Shown: positions 9,223 through 17,757, numbered from the stretch's first letter. The stretch is DNA of 64,000 nucleotides from Thiotrichaceae bacterium (GCA_029939505.1 JAOZSV010000001.1:49145-113144), one strand, 5' to 3'. The notes: generated by a model not told the origin, from the sequence alone. A program made the numbers and translations.

Positions 9223-9648
9223 GTGACTCAGCATACTTGGCAATGTTACATAGATACAGAAAAACAAGCTAAAGATAACCTGTTTATAGTGCAAAATGGT
9301 AAAATCTTTGCTGGTAAGCATCTGATTATTGATCTATGGAGTTGCCAACAACTGGATAATCTCACTTTTATCGAACAAACCCTACGTGATGCCACTGATA
9401 TTGCGGGAGCTACCCTGCTCCACCTCCATCTACATCATTTTACGCCTAATGGTGGTGTATCAGGTATTGCAGTGCTGGCAGAATCACATATCAGCATTCA
9501 TACATGGCCTGAACGTGGCTATGCAGCACTGGATGTTTTTATGTGTGGTGATACACAGCCTGAAAAAGCAGTTGAATTGCTCACAAAAAGATTTCAACCT
9601 GAGCATACTGAAATCAGAACCCATTTACGAGGAGTGATTAAGAATTAA
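9223..9648 (+). CDS. speD: S-adenosylmethionine decarboxylase proenzyme (bacterial class, SpeH/SpeD)
   Basis: A pyruvoyl enzyme of 141 residues that makes decarboxylated AdoMet, the aminopropyl donor for polyamine synthesis. The self-cleavage site is visible as AESHISIHTWPE: S88 would become the pyruvoyl group after cleavage between E87 and S88. H93 and C108 (FMCGD) keep the same spacing (+5, +20) as Ser63, His68 and Cys83 in the Thermotoga maritima enzyme. The start is GTG 9223, preceded by only a weak binding site. The N-terminus is about 25 residues longer than the minimal form. The GNAT gene begins two bases after the stop, so the two are co-transcribed. A membrane aminopropyltransferase three genes downstream is the expected user of its product. 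Confidence 0.92.
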   Translation: MTQHTWQCYIDTEKQAKDNLFIVQNGKIFAGKHLIIDLWSCQQLDNLTFIEQTLRDATDIAGATLLHLHLHHFTPNGGVSGIAVLAESHISIHTWPERGYAALDVFMCGDTQPEKAVELLTKRFQPEHTEIRTHLRGVIKN

Positions 9649-9650
9649 CA

Positions 9651-10532
9651 ATGAAAGATTTACACAAAATACAAGAGTCAGATGTTAAGAACATCTTTGC
9701 TAATATTGAATCGCATGATGAAAATGATGCCAAGGAAGCTGACTTGCGAATGAAAAATTTACGCAAAATGCAAGAGCCAGATATTGAGAAAATCGTTGCC
9801 ATTATTGAATCACATGACGAAGATGATGCTGAGGAAGCAGAATATGGCTATCGCAAAATGAGTGGAATTGACAATAATTATGTCTACGAAGTTAATGGCG
9901 AAATCATAGGAATAACAGGTTTTTCAATACCAGCTGGTTGCGAGCAGACTTATTGGCTATCATGGACTTATATTGATGATAAACATACAAATAAAGGACA
10001 TGGTCGAAGCATGCTGGGTGAAATTATTGCTTATATAAAACGTTCTGGAGGTAGAAAATTATTTGTTAAAGTCAGTGATTATGTTGACCCAGAAGATGGT
10101 GCTATCTACGCTGCTGCACTACATTTATATCAATCTTTAGGCTTTGAAATAGAAGTTACCCATAAAGATTTTTATGATAAAGATGAGTCACAAATTATCT
10201 TGGGAATGCGCCTAAAAGATAAGGAAGTAGTAGATGTTGAAGATGATAACTGCAATGTGCAGTTTGATGGCATATTTGAAATCGCCGAAACTGAAAATGC
10301 CTATAGTTTTAATTGGCATGACAAAGGTAAATATCCCTTAAAAGCCAAGGAGGTTCAAATAGGTATTAATGCGGTTCGTGATGACGATGCACGTGCAATA
10401 TTCCTTTCATTTCCTAGTAATTTAACTAAAATTGAAGCTCCTTTGCTACAATCTGGTTTTATCAATACTGGGATACTTGAAGATTATTATGATGATGGAA
10501 TTGATGAGAATCATTATTCCCTTTATCGATAG
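9651..10532 (+). CDS. GNAT-family acetyltransferase with duplicated acidic N-terminus
   Basis: A 293-residue protein. Residues ~1-31 and 32-62 are a tandem duplication (MKDLHKIQESDVKNIFANIE versus MKNLRKMQEPDIEKIVAIIE, each ending ESHDE.DA.EAE). Residues ~75-190 form a GNAT core with the acetyl-CoA loop NKGHGRSMLGE and a typical late helix, ALHLYQSLGFEIE. Residues ~195-293 form a second acidic domain I do not recognise (FEIAETENAYSFNW, DDARAIFLSFPS). It sits directly behind the AdoMet decarboxylase gene and before a lipoprotein and an aminopropyltransferase, so a polyamine or a polyamine-bearing product is a plausible acceptor. The GNAT fold is likely; the substrate is inferred from context only. 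Confidence 0.8.
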   Translation: MKDLHKIQESDVKNIFANIESHDENDAKEADLRMKNLRKMQEPDIEKIVAIIESHDEDDAEEAEYGYRKMSGIDNNYVYEVNGEIIGITGFSIPAGCEQTYWLSWTYIDDKHTNKGHGRSMLGEIIAYIKRSGGRKLFVKVSDYVDPEDGAIYAAALHLYQSLGFEIEVTHKDFYDKDESQIILGMRLKDKEVVDVEDDNCNVQFDGIFEIAETENAYSFNWHDKGKYPLKAKEVQIGINAVRDDDARAIFLSFPSNLTKIEAPLLQSGFINTGILEDYYDDGIDENHYSLYR

Positions 10533-10541
10533 AAAACTATT

Positions 10542-10667
10542 TAGTGTCCATCCGGAAACGCCAGTTTATGTCATTTCGACGTGAGGAGAAATCTGGTTTG
10601 ATCAGTCTGTTAAGATTTCTCGCTCCGCTCGAAATGACACAGAATTTGAGTTTCCGGATGGACACTA
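10542..10667. repeat. 126-bp element with 18-bp terminal inverted repeats
   Basis: The ends TAGTGTCCATCCGGAAAC and GTTTCCGGATGGACACTA are exact inverted copies. A second inverted pair lies inside (GTCATTTCGA... and ...TCGAAATGAC). It sits between two genes of the polyamine-type cluster. A related end (GTTTCCGGATGGACACTA) recurs at about 56828. It has no coding capacity and is MITE-like. Confidence 0.8.
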
Positions 10668-10700
10668 TTTAAACAACTACCAAATATGGAGTACTAAACA

Positions 10701-11300
10701 ATGAAATTAGCAAAACAGCTTCTAATTACTTCTAGCCTAAGCGTTCTATTACTTACAGCCTGTGGTGGTGAAAGTAGAGTTCCAGGTTCTAAAGCTAATC
10801 TGGAACGCATTCTGGAAATTACAGCAAGTGAGCTCAAGGGGTTTGAAGAGAAGCATAAAGACACTACCAAAGAAAAAGCGGTAGATGATTTTTCACTATC
10901 TTTGGCAGAATCCTTAAATTCAGCAGTGCCTAAAGTTTATCCTAAAACATTGGGTGTTATTGCAGAAAATGATGGTTCATTTATAGGTTTTGAAGACAAA
11001 AATGTTAATAAACTAAAAGATAAAGGTGAACCCATTGCTTTTAAAATCGAAATTGATGGAGAAAAACAACAACTGATCGCATATAATACTGAACGTTCAG
11101 CAGAAAGTGGCATTGGCAGTATGATGATGGGTATGGCAGGTGGCATGATGATGGGTATGCTTATTGGCAACATCATGAATCGCCAAAGTACGACAGGTAC
11201 ACGACCTGGTGCTAACACTCCTCCAAGAAGACCAGCTAATTTAACATCTTCTAGTGCAAGATCACGTTCAGGTTCAGGAAGTTTTTCTTCAGGCAAGTAA
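10701..11300 (+). CDS. Lipoprotein with Gly/Met-rich hydrophobic segment and Ser/Gly/Arg tail
   Basis: A 199-residue protein with a lipoprotein signal: lipobox LLTAC, acylated Cys at residue 21. Residues ~30-130 are soluble and charged. Residues ~134-157 form a hydrophobic Gly/Met segment (GIGSMMMGMAGGMMMGMLIG). The tail is Arg/Ser/Gly-rich and ends SGSGSFSSGK. I do not recognise a named family. Small lipoproteins with Gly/Ser/Arg tails accompany AdoMet decarboxylase/aminopropyltransferase and YjfM-like genes in other bacteria, so the neighbours suggest a role in the same envelope-linked polyamine process. That is inference. Confidence 0.75.
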   Translation: MKLAKQLLITSSLSVLLLTACGGESRVPGSKANLERILEITASELKGFEEKHKDTTKEKAVDDFSLSLAESLNSAVPKVYPKTLGVIAENDGSFIGFEDKNVNKLKDKGEPIAFKIEIDGEKQQLIAYNTERSAESGIGSMMMGMAGGMMMGMLIGNIMNRQSTTGTRPGANTPPRRPANLTSSSARSRSGSGSFSSGK

Positions 11301-11348
11301 GTTCTGAAGATGTAAAACGCAAGAAAGAACATATTTACCATAAACTAC

Positions 11349-12953
11349 ATGAAGAGAATGAGGTTTCTTTTTCTTCATGTCCTTTATGCTCTTCGTGGTA
11401 AAATAATGGCAAGTCCCATCAAAACCAACTACAGCAAACTCAGCAATAAACAAACAGGCATCCTGCTAATTTCCATTCTCATAGTTGCTTTATGTGGCAT
11501 TGCCTATGAGTTGATTATCAGTACCGTTTCTAGCTATCTGCTTGGCAATAGTGTCCATCAATTCTCTCTTACCATTGGCTTTTTTATGTTTGCCATGGGT
11601 ATTGGGTCTTATCTATCTAAATTGCTTAATGATAATCATATAGAAAATTTCATTAGCGTAGAAATCGCTATTTCTCTAATTGGCGGTATCTGTAGCTTAC
11701 TATTATTTATTGCCTTCCCAATGGTGAGAGCTTTATACGATGCCACCATGTATAGCTTGATCCTGATAATTGGCGCCTTAGTTGGAATGGAAATTCCTAT
11801 CTTAACTGCAATTCTGTCACAAAAACAAAGCACCCGTGACTCAATTGCGAATGTCATGTCACTCGATTACATTGGAGCATTAATTGGCTCAGTTGCCTTT
11901 CCGCTGTTTTTATTACCACAATTAGGTTTAGTACGCTCATCCTTTGCCATTGGTTTGATAAATATTCTTACTGCATTAAGCAATATCTACTTTTTTCGCA
12001 CCTATCTCAAGCATGCCAAGTTACTTATTATTATCAGTCTTAGCATTCTTATCCTGCTAATTGGTTTTACCATCTATGGCACCGTACTGACAAGTTATGC
12101 AGAAAAACATTTGTATTTTGATCAGGTTATCTATCAGAAACAAACTGCCTACCAAAAAATAGTGGTTACAAAATCTGTAACAACCAGTGAGCAACGCCTT
12201 TATATTGATGGACATATCCAATTCTCATCACGCGATGAATACCGCTATCACGAATCACTAGTACATCCCCTGCTCTCTATTTCTGGCAAAAAAGAAAATG
12301 TATTAATACTTGGTGGAGGTGATGGTTTAGCCATAAGAGAAGTGTTAAAACATGAGGATGTAAAGCGTATTGATCTGGTTGATATCGATCCAGAAATGAC
12401 TCATTTGGGAAAGAACCTATACCAACTCGCCAAACTCAATCAGCATAGTTTAGACAACGATAAAGTACATATTTATAATCAAGATGCCTTCACTTTTATT
12501 AATCAAAACGGTATTCTCTATGATCGCATAATTATTGATATGCCTGACCCACATAATGAAGCTATTAATAAGCTCTATTCAAAAGAATTTTATACCATGA
12601 TCATCAAGCGTATGACTGCTAATGGCTATCTGGTATCACAAAGTTCCTCTCCTTTTTTTACTCATAAAACTTACTGGAGCATCGAAGCAACACTGAATGC
12701 CGTGTTTAATGACACCCTCAGCTACAATGTCAATATTCCCTCCTTTGGAGTATGGGGATTTCATCTTGCCAGAAAGACTGCTGCATTTCCTAAACAATTT
12801 AATTTTGATATAGAAACTAGATTTATCAACACCGCCACCATGTTAGCAGCAACTGTATTTTCTAAAGACATACAGAAAGTAGACTCACCAGTCAATACCA
12901 TAATGGAGCCTACGCTGTATCAGCTTTATATTAAAGATTTACAGACACCGTAG
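11349..12953 (+). CDS. Membrane-anchored polyamine aminopropyltransferase (spermidine-synthase-like)
   Basis: A 534-residue protein. Residues ~37-245 carry about seven membrane helices (for example LLISILIVALCGIAYELI and LFLLPQLGLVRSSFAIGL). Residues ~255-530 form a spermidine-synthase domain with the AdoMet-binding loop VLILGGGDGLAIREV, the acidic follow-up VDIDPEM, and the catalytic-type motif IIDMPDPHNEAINKLYSKEF. This fusion is a known subclass of aminopropyltransferases. It would use decarboxylated AdoMet from the decarboxylase three genes upstream. The first 19 residues may not be translated: ATG 11406 (MASPIKTNYS) is an alternative, and neither start has a strong binding site. The acceptor, a free polyamine or an envelope component, is unknown. 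Confidence 0.88.
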   Translation: MKRMRFLFLHVLYALRGKIMASPIKTNYSKLSNKQTGILLISILIVALCGIAYELIISTVSSYLLGNSVHQFSLTIGFFMFAMGIGSYLSKLLNDNHIENFISVEIAISLIGGICSLLLFIAFPMVRALYDATMYSLILIIGALVGMEIPILTAILSQKQSTRDSIANVMSLDYIGALIGSVAFPLFLLPQLGLVRSSFAIGLINILTALSNIYFFRTYLKHAKLLIIISLSILILLIGFTIYGTVLTSYAEKHLYFDQVIYQKQTAYQKIVVTKSVTTSEQRLYIDGHIQFSSRDEYRYHESLVHPLLSISGKKENVLILGGGDGLAIREVLKHEDVKRIDLVDIDPEMTHLGKNLYQLAKLNQHSLDNDKVHIYNQDAFTFINQNGILYDRIIIDMPDPHNEAINKLYSKEFYTMIIKRMTANGYLVSQSSSPFFTHKTYWSIEATLNAVFNDTLSYNVNIPSFGVWGFHLARKTAAFPKQFNFDIETRFINTATMLAATVFSKDIQKVDSPVNTIMEPTLYQLYIKDLQTP

Positions 12954-12973
12954 ATTGGGTTAGCGAAGCGTCG

Positions 12974-13037
12974 TTCCCAACGTCTTTGTTGGGAATGCCT
13001 TCAGCAATGCTCCGCATTGCGGGACGCAGAGCGTCCC
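12974..13037. repeat. Three short adjacent hairpins
   Basis: TTCCCAACG/GTTGGGAA (12974-12995), GCAATGC/GCATTGC (13004-13020) and GGGACGC/GCGTCCC (13021-13037) follow the aminopropyltransferase gene. They look like a dispersed repeat cluster and may end the operon transcript. Confidence 0.6.
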
Positions 13038-13131
13038 AACATGAATTCCCAACGAAGAGGGAACTAGAAAAACTTTATCTTGGAGCGGACTTTCAGCCGC
13101 TCAAGAATGGTGTTAGCTGTAAAAGGACAAA

Positions 13132-13341
13132 ATGCAAAAAATAATAAAATGGAACCCTTTCAGTAGCAAAAAAACTGAAAGCATATATTGCGAGGGTCTT
13201 CACGATGATTACGAAGGTTTCCGTATTCTTTTAACAGCGGAAGAAAAAGCATCAGACATGTTGCGGCTATCTTTTGAAAATGCTCTTTATTATCAAAACA
13301 GAGATGAAAGCTATTTATTAAATCACCCAAAAACGCAGTAA
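13132..13341 (+). CDS. Small hypothetical protein
   Basis: 69 codons from ATG 13132 with AGGA four bases upstream. The peptide (WNPFSSKKTESIYCEGLHDD, then YEGFRILLTAEEKASDMLRL and a final ESYLLNHPKTQ) has normal amino-acid composition and no signal or membrane segment. The block 'YEGFRILL...MLR..F.NALYYQNRDESYLL' looks like a conserved soluble domain, and the last residues run into repeats, so the gene may be a shortened member of a longer family. I cannot name the family. Confidence 0.55.
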   Translation: MQKIIKWNPFSSKKTESIYCEGLHDDYEGFRILLTAEEKASDMLRLSFENALYYQNRDESYLLNHPKTQ

Positions 13342-13407
13342 AAAATTGGTCAGGCTCGTTTTTTTTTACGTTTTGTAAAATAATCTGAACCTGGCCCCTT
13401 TTCCCAA

Positions 13408-13476
13408 CAAGTTTAACCGACAATTTGTTTTATCGGGGTGCCGAGATGACCAGTTTTGGTCATTTTTGTAGGACAA
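13408..13476 (+). repeat. Right direct repeat flanking the polyamine-type cluster
   Basis: CAAGTTTAACCGACAATTTG followed by GGGGTGCCGAGATGACC matches the copy at 8971-9052 in the same orientation with scattered changes. Confidence 0.65.
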
Positions 13477-13504
13477 ATGGGTAATTTTTTATTTAATTTG
13501 CGAA

Positions 13505-13579
13505 CGTAGGGTGGGTAGGAGTTTCGCTGCAACCCACATTTTTATGAATGGTGGGTTTCGTACCTCTACCCACCCTACG
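13505..13579. repeat. Inverted repeat CGTAGGGTGGGTAG...CTACCCACCCTACG
   Basis: The arms match almost perfectly around an inner AACCCAC/GTGGGTT pair. Short pieces of the same CGTAGGGTG sequence recur at 53460 and 53680. Confidence 0.7.
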
Positions 13580-13582
13580 CTT

Positions 13583-13705
13583 CAATGCCATTAAGTTAAG
13601 GAAAATTTATTTGAATCCAAACCTTCAGATTTTGATTATATCGTTTATAATCAAACACTTCCAAATCTAAATGTTTGGACTCCAAGGCTTAACTTAATGG
13701 CATTG
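13583..13705. repeat. CAATGCCATTAAG element carrying a GGAGTCCAA-type palindrome inside
   Basis: Terminal inverted repeats CAATGCCATTAAGTTAAG and CTTAACTTAATGGCATTG. The interior has GAATCCAAACCTTCAG pairing with the later CTAAATGTTTGGACTCC. Confidence 0.75.
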
Positions 13706-13742
13706 ACCCTACGCTTGCTACCGCGAAACTCACCCTACGCTT

Positions 13743-13849
13743 CAATGCCATTAAGTTAAGGGGCTTCACACCGTTCAGTCCTTCCAATCTCCACGTATTC
13801 AGGGGCTGTAGGTGCGAACATGCGTGTTCGCTCTGGCTTAATGGCATTG
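13743..13849. repeat. CAATGCCATTAAG element (~107 bp)
   Basis: Starts CAATGCCATTAAGTTAAG and ends TTAATGGCATTG. The interior (CACGTATTCAGGGGCTGTAG, GCGTGTTCGC) matches the elements at 3204-3318 and 50220-50331. Confidence 0.75.
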
Positions 13850-13877
13850 ACCCTACGCTTGCTAAATTTAATTAATG

Positions 13878-13902
13878 TTTGTTAAATAATTTATTTAACA
13901 AA
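13878..13902. promoter_or_regulatory. Perfect palindrome upstream of the adhesin gene
   Basis: TTTGTTAAAT and ATTTAACAAA are exact 10-base inverted arms with a 5-base centre, ending just before the AGGAG of the gene at 13923. It could be an operator or a hairpin that affects ribosome access. Confidence 0.4.
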
Positions 13903-13922
13903 TTCAATAGGAGTTTTATAGA

Positions 13923-16900
13923 ATGAGTAACTTAAAGAGGACAGCCTTTGCATCTGCAATAGTGTCCGTATTAGTAATGGGTGTAGCCACAACGGCTTAT
14001 TCCGAAACCTCTACTAAAAGCGGTGCGTTTATCGCTGATACCACGACTGTGGCGGCTGGCAGTAGGGTGAACATCTCTATCATGGGGCTAAACGCTCAAG
14101 GTCAGGTGGACACGGACACCCAAGGCGAGCAATTGGGCTCAACTATCGTAGCGATGGTCACTTCTAGTAAAGGTGAAGTTGAGTGTGCTGGAGAATCTGG
14201 CACGTCACCAACAGTATGCTTCTTTGAAGCAGATGTGACTGGAGGTACGACTCGCTACGTTAAACTGGTTGCTGGTATTGGCAAAGTTAATATCAGTTAT
14301 CCGGTTGAAGCCGGCGGTACGACAGACACGATTAACATCACGCTTCAGGAAGTCTTTCCTAACAAAGCAGGTGGTACAACGGTCAATGTGATTGACAGTA
14401 CCCAAAAGATCATCAATATTTATGCTGATCTTGATGTTGCTTTACTTGACATTACTGAATTTACTGGTGGTGATACGGATGATACAGATACCGTTGGTGG
14501 TATTGATGGTATAACCACAGCCGGTAAAGAAGGTGCCCAAGTGAAGATGGTTGCCTATAAAGATATTAAGATTGACTATGCAATGGGAACGCCTGATACG
14601 CCAGAAGTATCTGGTCAAAACATAAACAGTGCCGTAAATGGTATTTTGACGCTAGTGTTACGTCCGATGTTACCTCCGATGTTACCTCCGAAAACGAGCG
14701 AGTCTGTCGGAGGAAATACTGCTACCGAGTCTATTACCTTAACTGGTCACATGCTCAAAGGTGAAGCAACTATTTCTATTCCTACAGAGGTCACCGAGGC
14801 AGCTAAATACTACATGGAAGCAACCTTGAAAGGGTATGAAGGCTTGTCTTCTGTGGACATGTATAATGATGATACCCTTGAGGTGAATCCCGTTCTGAAA
14901 GCGAAAAAAGTTGGGTTGTATTCAGAAAAGGCTACCATCTCTGATAATGCTGATGCCAATTCGGGTACGCGATTAAAAGTCTGCATGTTAGATCAGTATG
15001 GCAATAAGACAGAAGCGGGTAACAGCATGACTGTGAATCTTAAAGATGCGACTGAACATGTGAGCAATACAGCAGTCAGCTTCTCTTTCACTGCTACGGA
15101 TGTCTGTGTGCATGATCCGATTATTCCGACGATTCCTCCTGTTTCGCCTACGAATATGGTAATGGGTGATTTCGAAGACGAAGCATTGAAATTGGGTACT
15201 GCCGAGATGATCGGTCACGTTAAGAATCAGACCGCCATTGCCGACTCTGATGTCGTTTTACTGAAAATTGTGCCTGTTCAGTTAGTGGCAGAGAATTTAT
15301 TTGCAGAGGTAGCACCGGTTCAAGCAGGCTTTTCAATCACCAACGCATTCCAAGTCCATAATGATGATGGTAATGTTGTCAATACGGGTGGGCCAATCAC
15401 TATGGAAGTCCGCCATATATATAATGGATGGCAGCTTGAAAAGAATAACACTACCATAGGTCAAAATACTAATCCATTGGGTGCTCGCTTTGATAAAAGT
15501 AGTAGTAAAAGCAGTACTGGTGAAGATTATCAAAATGAATACTATGTGTTAGCTACTACAGAAGGTACTTATGGTGAAGTTGTTGTGCCGGCGGCACTTG
15601 CAGGTGTTCCTGATATCATTCCTGCCAGTCCATCAAAATACAAAATGGTTAATGGTCATTATCAGACGATTACCTCAATGAAGGCCGATAAGGTTCCCGA
15701 TTCAGAGCCCGTAGTATATCGGGCTTTATTTAGGGAAAACAACGTGAAAATGGAGGACGCCCTTGGTAATGAAACCAGTCCGTCACTCCCGGTGGTTCTT
15801 TCCTCTAGTAATGGTACCGTCTATAATCATCCTGATATGCGTGCGAATGAGACGGAAGGGGATATGTCGTTCGTTACTTATGATCCGATCAGCTTTGTCG
15901 GTGGTGACGATGACGATTTGGTTCACGTCTTTATTAAAGAACCTATGCTGAATAATGTTCCACTTATAACTGTAGAAGTCCCTGTCAACCAGAAATTGAC
16001 TGAGATTAAATTGGATGTCGAAAGCAACAAAATTCCGGCGGGTGGTGTGGTGCCTGTGAGAGTAACCAGTTGGGATCAATTTGGGGAATTGTATGCACCT
16101 TCTAAAGGTATATTTCTAGAAATTGATGCAGACAGCTCGGTTGCTGTGAGAGTCTATTATGTTGATGCAAACGGCACTGATATGGGTCCAATTGCCAATA
16201 ACACGTTAATTAATAACTCTAAGAATGGCAGAAGCGTTCTAGCCGTGTATGGACTGAGTGGTGGTAGCTTTACCTTAAATGTGCGTGATGCTGATAATGC
16301 GATTACGGCAAGTCAGACATTTGAGATTACCGGAGAGTTTGAGGATTTCACAGTCGATCCAACTGAAATCACTGTGATTTCAGGTCAGACTGCCGAAGTG
16401 ACTCTTTCTGGTGGAAGTGCGCCTTATACTGCTTTATATGCGGATGCTAGCATAGCAATCGTGACGGAAGTAGATGATACAACAGCAACCATCGCTGGAG
16501 TGAGCGCAGGTGAAACAATTCTAACGATAATTGATGCTAATGGCAGGATAGTCACTGTTTCTGTGAAGGTAACTAATCCGCTTACCCAAGAGGAATGCGT
16601 AGCTGAAGGCAATCTCTATGTTGATGGTGAGTGCCAGGAATTACCGGATACAGGAGGTGGCTCAGACGGAGGTTCTATTGGAATAACTCCTGAAGGTCAA
16701 TTTATTGCTTCAGAGGCGATGTTCTCTGGTGGTTGGTCAGATGGTGGTGATTATGAAACCAGCATCGTTTTAGATAAGAATGGCGGTAATGTAAGTGCAG
16801 TGCAGATTATTCGCTTTGATCCTGCTCATGATGGACAGGAAGTTGAGATAGTTCTCATACTCTCTGTTCAACTGCCGCCTAGCTTTGGACCAACATACTG

Positions 16901-17132
16901 GTACTCTATCAATGAGAAAGAGATTGTTGGACCAGCTATGGTGTTAGATATAGCAGCGATAGAACCACTTATGACCCATAATGTAGTCGCAGACGAACCA
17001 CTGGTAATGGGAGTTTATGATTTTGAAAATTTGATTTTACCAGTCGCTGATTTTGCGTTCTACTTTGGTTATCGTACAAGCGTTGGCACGATTTACTTCT
17101 CTGGAGTGCCAATCACACTTAAAGTACGATAA
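13923..17132 (+). CDS. Large secreted protein with bacterial Ig-like repeats (adhesin-like)
   Basis: A 1069-residue protein. ATG 13923 is preceded by AGGAG nine bases upstream. Residues 1-27 are a clear signal peptide ending TAYSET. The rest is Thr/Val/Asp/Gly-rich beta sequence typical of stacked Ig-like domains. A BIG2-like unit is visible around residues 820-885 (FTVDPTEITVISGQTAEVTL, later ITVSVKV-type strands). A short Cys-containing linker (EECVAEGNLYVDGECQELPD) precedes a final ~150-residue domain beginning ITPEGQFIASEAMFSGGWSD. No LPXTG, PEP-CTERM or membrane tail is visible, so it is probably released or held at the cell surface by an unknown route. The gene is monocistronic and bounded by repeats. 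The surface role is inferred from composition. Confidence 0.75.
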   Translation: MSNLKRTAFASAIVSVLVMGVATTAYSETSTKSGAFIADTTTVAAGSRVNISIMGLNAQGQVDTDTQGEQLGSTIVAMVTSSKGEVECAGESGTSPTVCFFEADVTGGTTRYVKLVAGIGKVNISYPVEAGGTTDTINITLQEVFPNKAGGTTVNVIDSTQKIINIYADLDVALLDITEFTGGDTDDTDTVGGIDGITTAGKEGAQVKMVAYKDIKIDYAMGTPDTPEVSGQNINSAVNGILTLVLRPMLPPMLPPKTSESVGGNTATESITLTGHMLKGEATISIPTEVTEAAKYYMEATLKGYEGLSSVDMYNDDTLEVNPVLKAKKVGLYSEKATISDNADANSGTRLKVCMLDQYGNKTEAGNSMTVNLKDATEHVSNTAVSFSFTATDVCVHDPIIPTIPPVSPTNMVMGDFEDEALKLGTAEMIGHVKNQTAIADSDVVLLKIVPVQLVAENLFAEVAPVQAGFSITNAFQVHNDDGNVVNTGGPITMEVRHIYNGWQLEKNNTTIGQNTNPLGARFDKSSSKSSTGEDYQNEYYVLATTEGTYGEVVVPAALAGVPDIIPASPSKYKMVNGHYQTITSMKADKVPDSEPVVYRALFRENNVKMEDALGNETSPSLPVVLSSSNGTVYNHPDMRANETEGDMSFVTYDPISFVGGDDDDLVHVFIKEPMLNNVPLITVEVPVNQKLTEIKLDVESNKIPAGGVVPVRVTSWDQFGELYAPSKGIFLEIDADSSVAVRVYYVDANGTDMGPIANNTLINNSKNGRSVLAVYGLSGGSFTLNVRDADNAITASQTFEITGEFEDFTVDPTEITVISGQTAEVTLSGGSAPYTALYADASIAIVTEVDDTTATIAGVSAGETILTIIDANGRIVTVSVKVTNPLTQEECVAEGNLYVDGECQELPDTGGGSDGGSIGITPEGQFIASEAMFSGGWSDGGDYETSIVLDKNGGNVSAVQIIRFDPAHDGQEVEIVLILSVQLPPSFGPTYWYSINEKEIVGPAMVLDIAAIEPLMTHNVVADEPLVMGVYDFENLILPVADFAFYFGYRTSVGTIYFSGVPITLKVR

Positions 17133-17197
17133 GAGTAGTAATTTGCTGAAACCAATGCTTGAACTTTAATGTTCAAACATTATTAGCTTGATTAACT

Positions 17198-17398
17198 GAT
17201 GTTACGCACTATGTTTCCAAGAGGTTTAAGAAATCCTTTCAAAAAATCGGATTTCTAAACATAAACGGCGAAACGATATTTAAGAAATCCGATTTTTGAA
17301 AAAATCGGATTTCTAAGCGGCGAAACGATGTTTAAGAAATCCTTTGAAAAAAATCGGATTTCTATAAGCTCGAATAGAATCGCTTTGCGTCACATCAG
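17198..17398. repeat. TGATGTGACGC element enlarged by three AGAAATCCGATT hairpins
   Basis: The ends TGATGTTACGCACTATG... and ...CGCTTTGCGTCACATCA are inverted. Between them lie hairpins of the AGAAATCC/GGATTTCT family at 17228-17258, 17281-17316 and 17333-17363. Uninterrupted copies (91 bp) are at 33034-33124 and 56428-56518. Confidence 0.65.
17281..17316. repeat. Palindromic element B (AGAAATCCGATTT / AAATCGGATTTCT)
   Basis: Perfect arms TTAGAAATCC-type with CGATTT extension and a short loop. The two neighbours at 17228-17258 and 17333-17363 have a shortened left arm. Confidence 0.8.
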
Positions 17399-17407
17399 TG
17401 ATTAAGA

Positions 17408-17446
17408 TGGCATATCCTGTTTTTTCACGGGGTATGCCATTTTTTT
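17408..17446 (+). terminator. Probable intrinsic terminator
   Basis: ATGGCATATCC pairs with GGTATGCCAT and is followed by TTTTTTT. It lies about 275 bases after the adhesin gene and reads in its direction. Confidence 0.5.
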
Positions 17447-17515
17447 GGGAGAAAAAAATTAAATGAAGAAGTTGAAGAGTTAATGAAGAGGTTGAAGAAA
17501 GGTAAACAAGGGGTC

Positions 17516-17713
17516 AGGTTCGATCGCTGCGAGCCATGGAAAGCCGATAGGCGAAGGCGAGTAGTCTCTGGTAGCCAGAGCACTTTTTTTGAAAAGTGCA
17601 AGCTGGCGTAGAGCCATTGAGGTAGCTGGGCTTCGTTCCTTTTGGGAACGAAGACAGCGGACGCAGGGCGGCCAGAGCATTACAGCCTGGCGCGGTGGTC
17701 AAAGAGCCGGCAG
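17516..17713. other. GC-richer structured island
   Basis: About 200 bases with composition unlike the surroundings and several hairpins (GCACTTTT/GAAAAGTGC near 17578-17600; CTTCGTTCC/GGAACGAAG near 17631-17652). Open frames exist on both strands without binding sites. It is followed at once by a palindromic element A. It could be the end of a mobile element or a structured RNA; I could not identify it. Confidence 0.35.
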
Positions 17714-17714
17714 G

Positions 17715-17757
17715 TTTCGAGGTTTTAGTTTTTCTTTAAAAAACTAAAACCTCGAAA
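17715..17757. repeat. Palindromic element A, TTTTAG stem
   Basis: Arms TTTCGAGGTTTTAG and CTAAAACCTCGAAA, perfect pairing. Confidence 0.85.

Noticed and set aside
17480..17702. Two short minus-strand frames in the GC-richer island
   Set aside because: They overlap each other in different frames, lack binding sites and have biased Pro/Leu/Cys composition; the island is better treated as non-coding.
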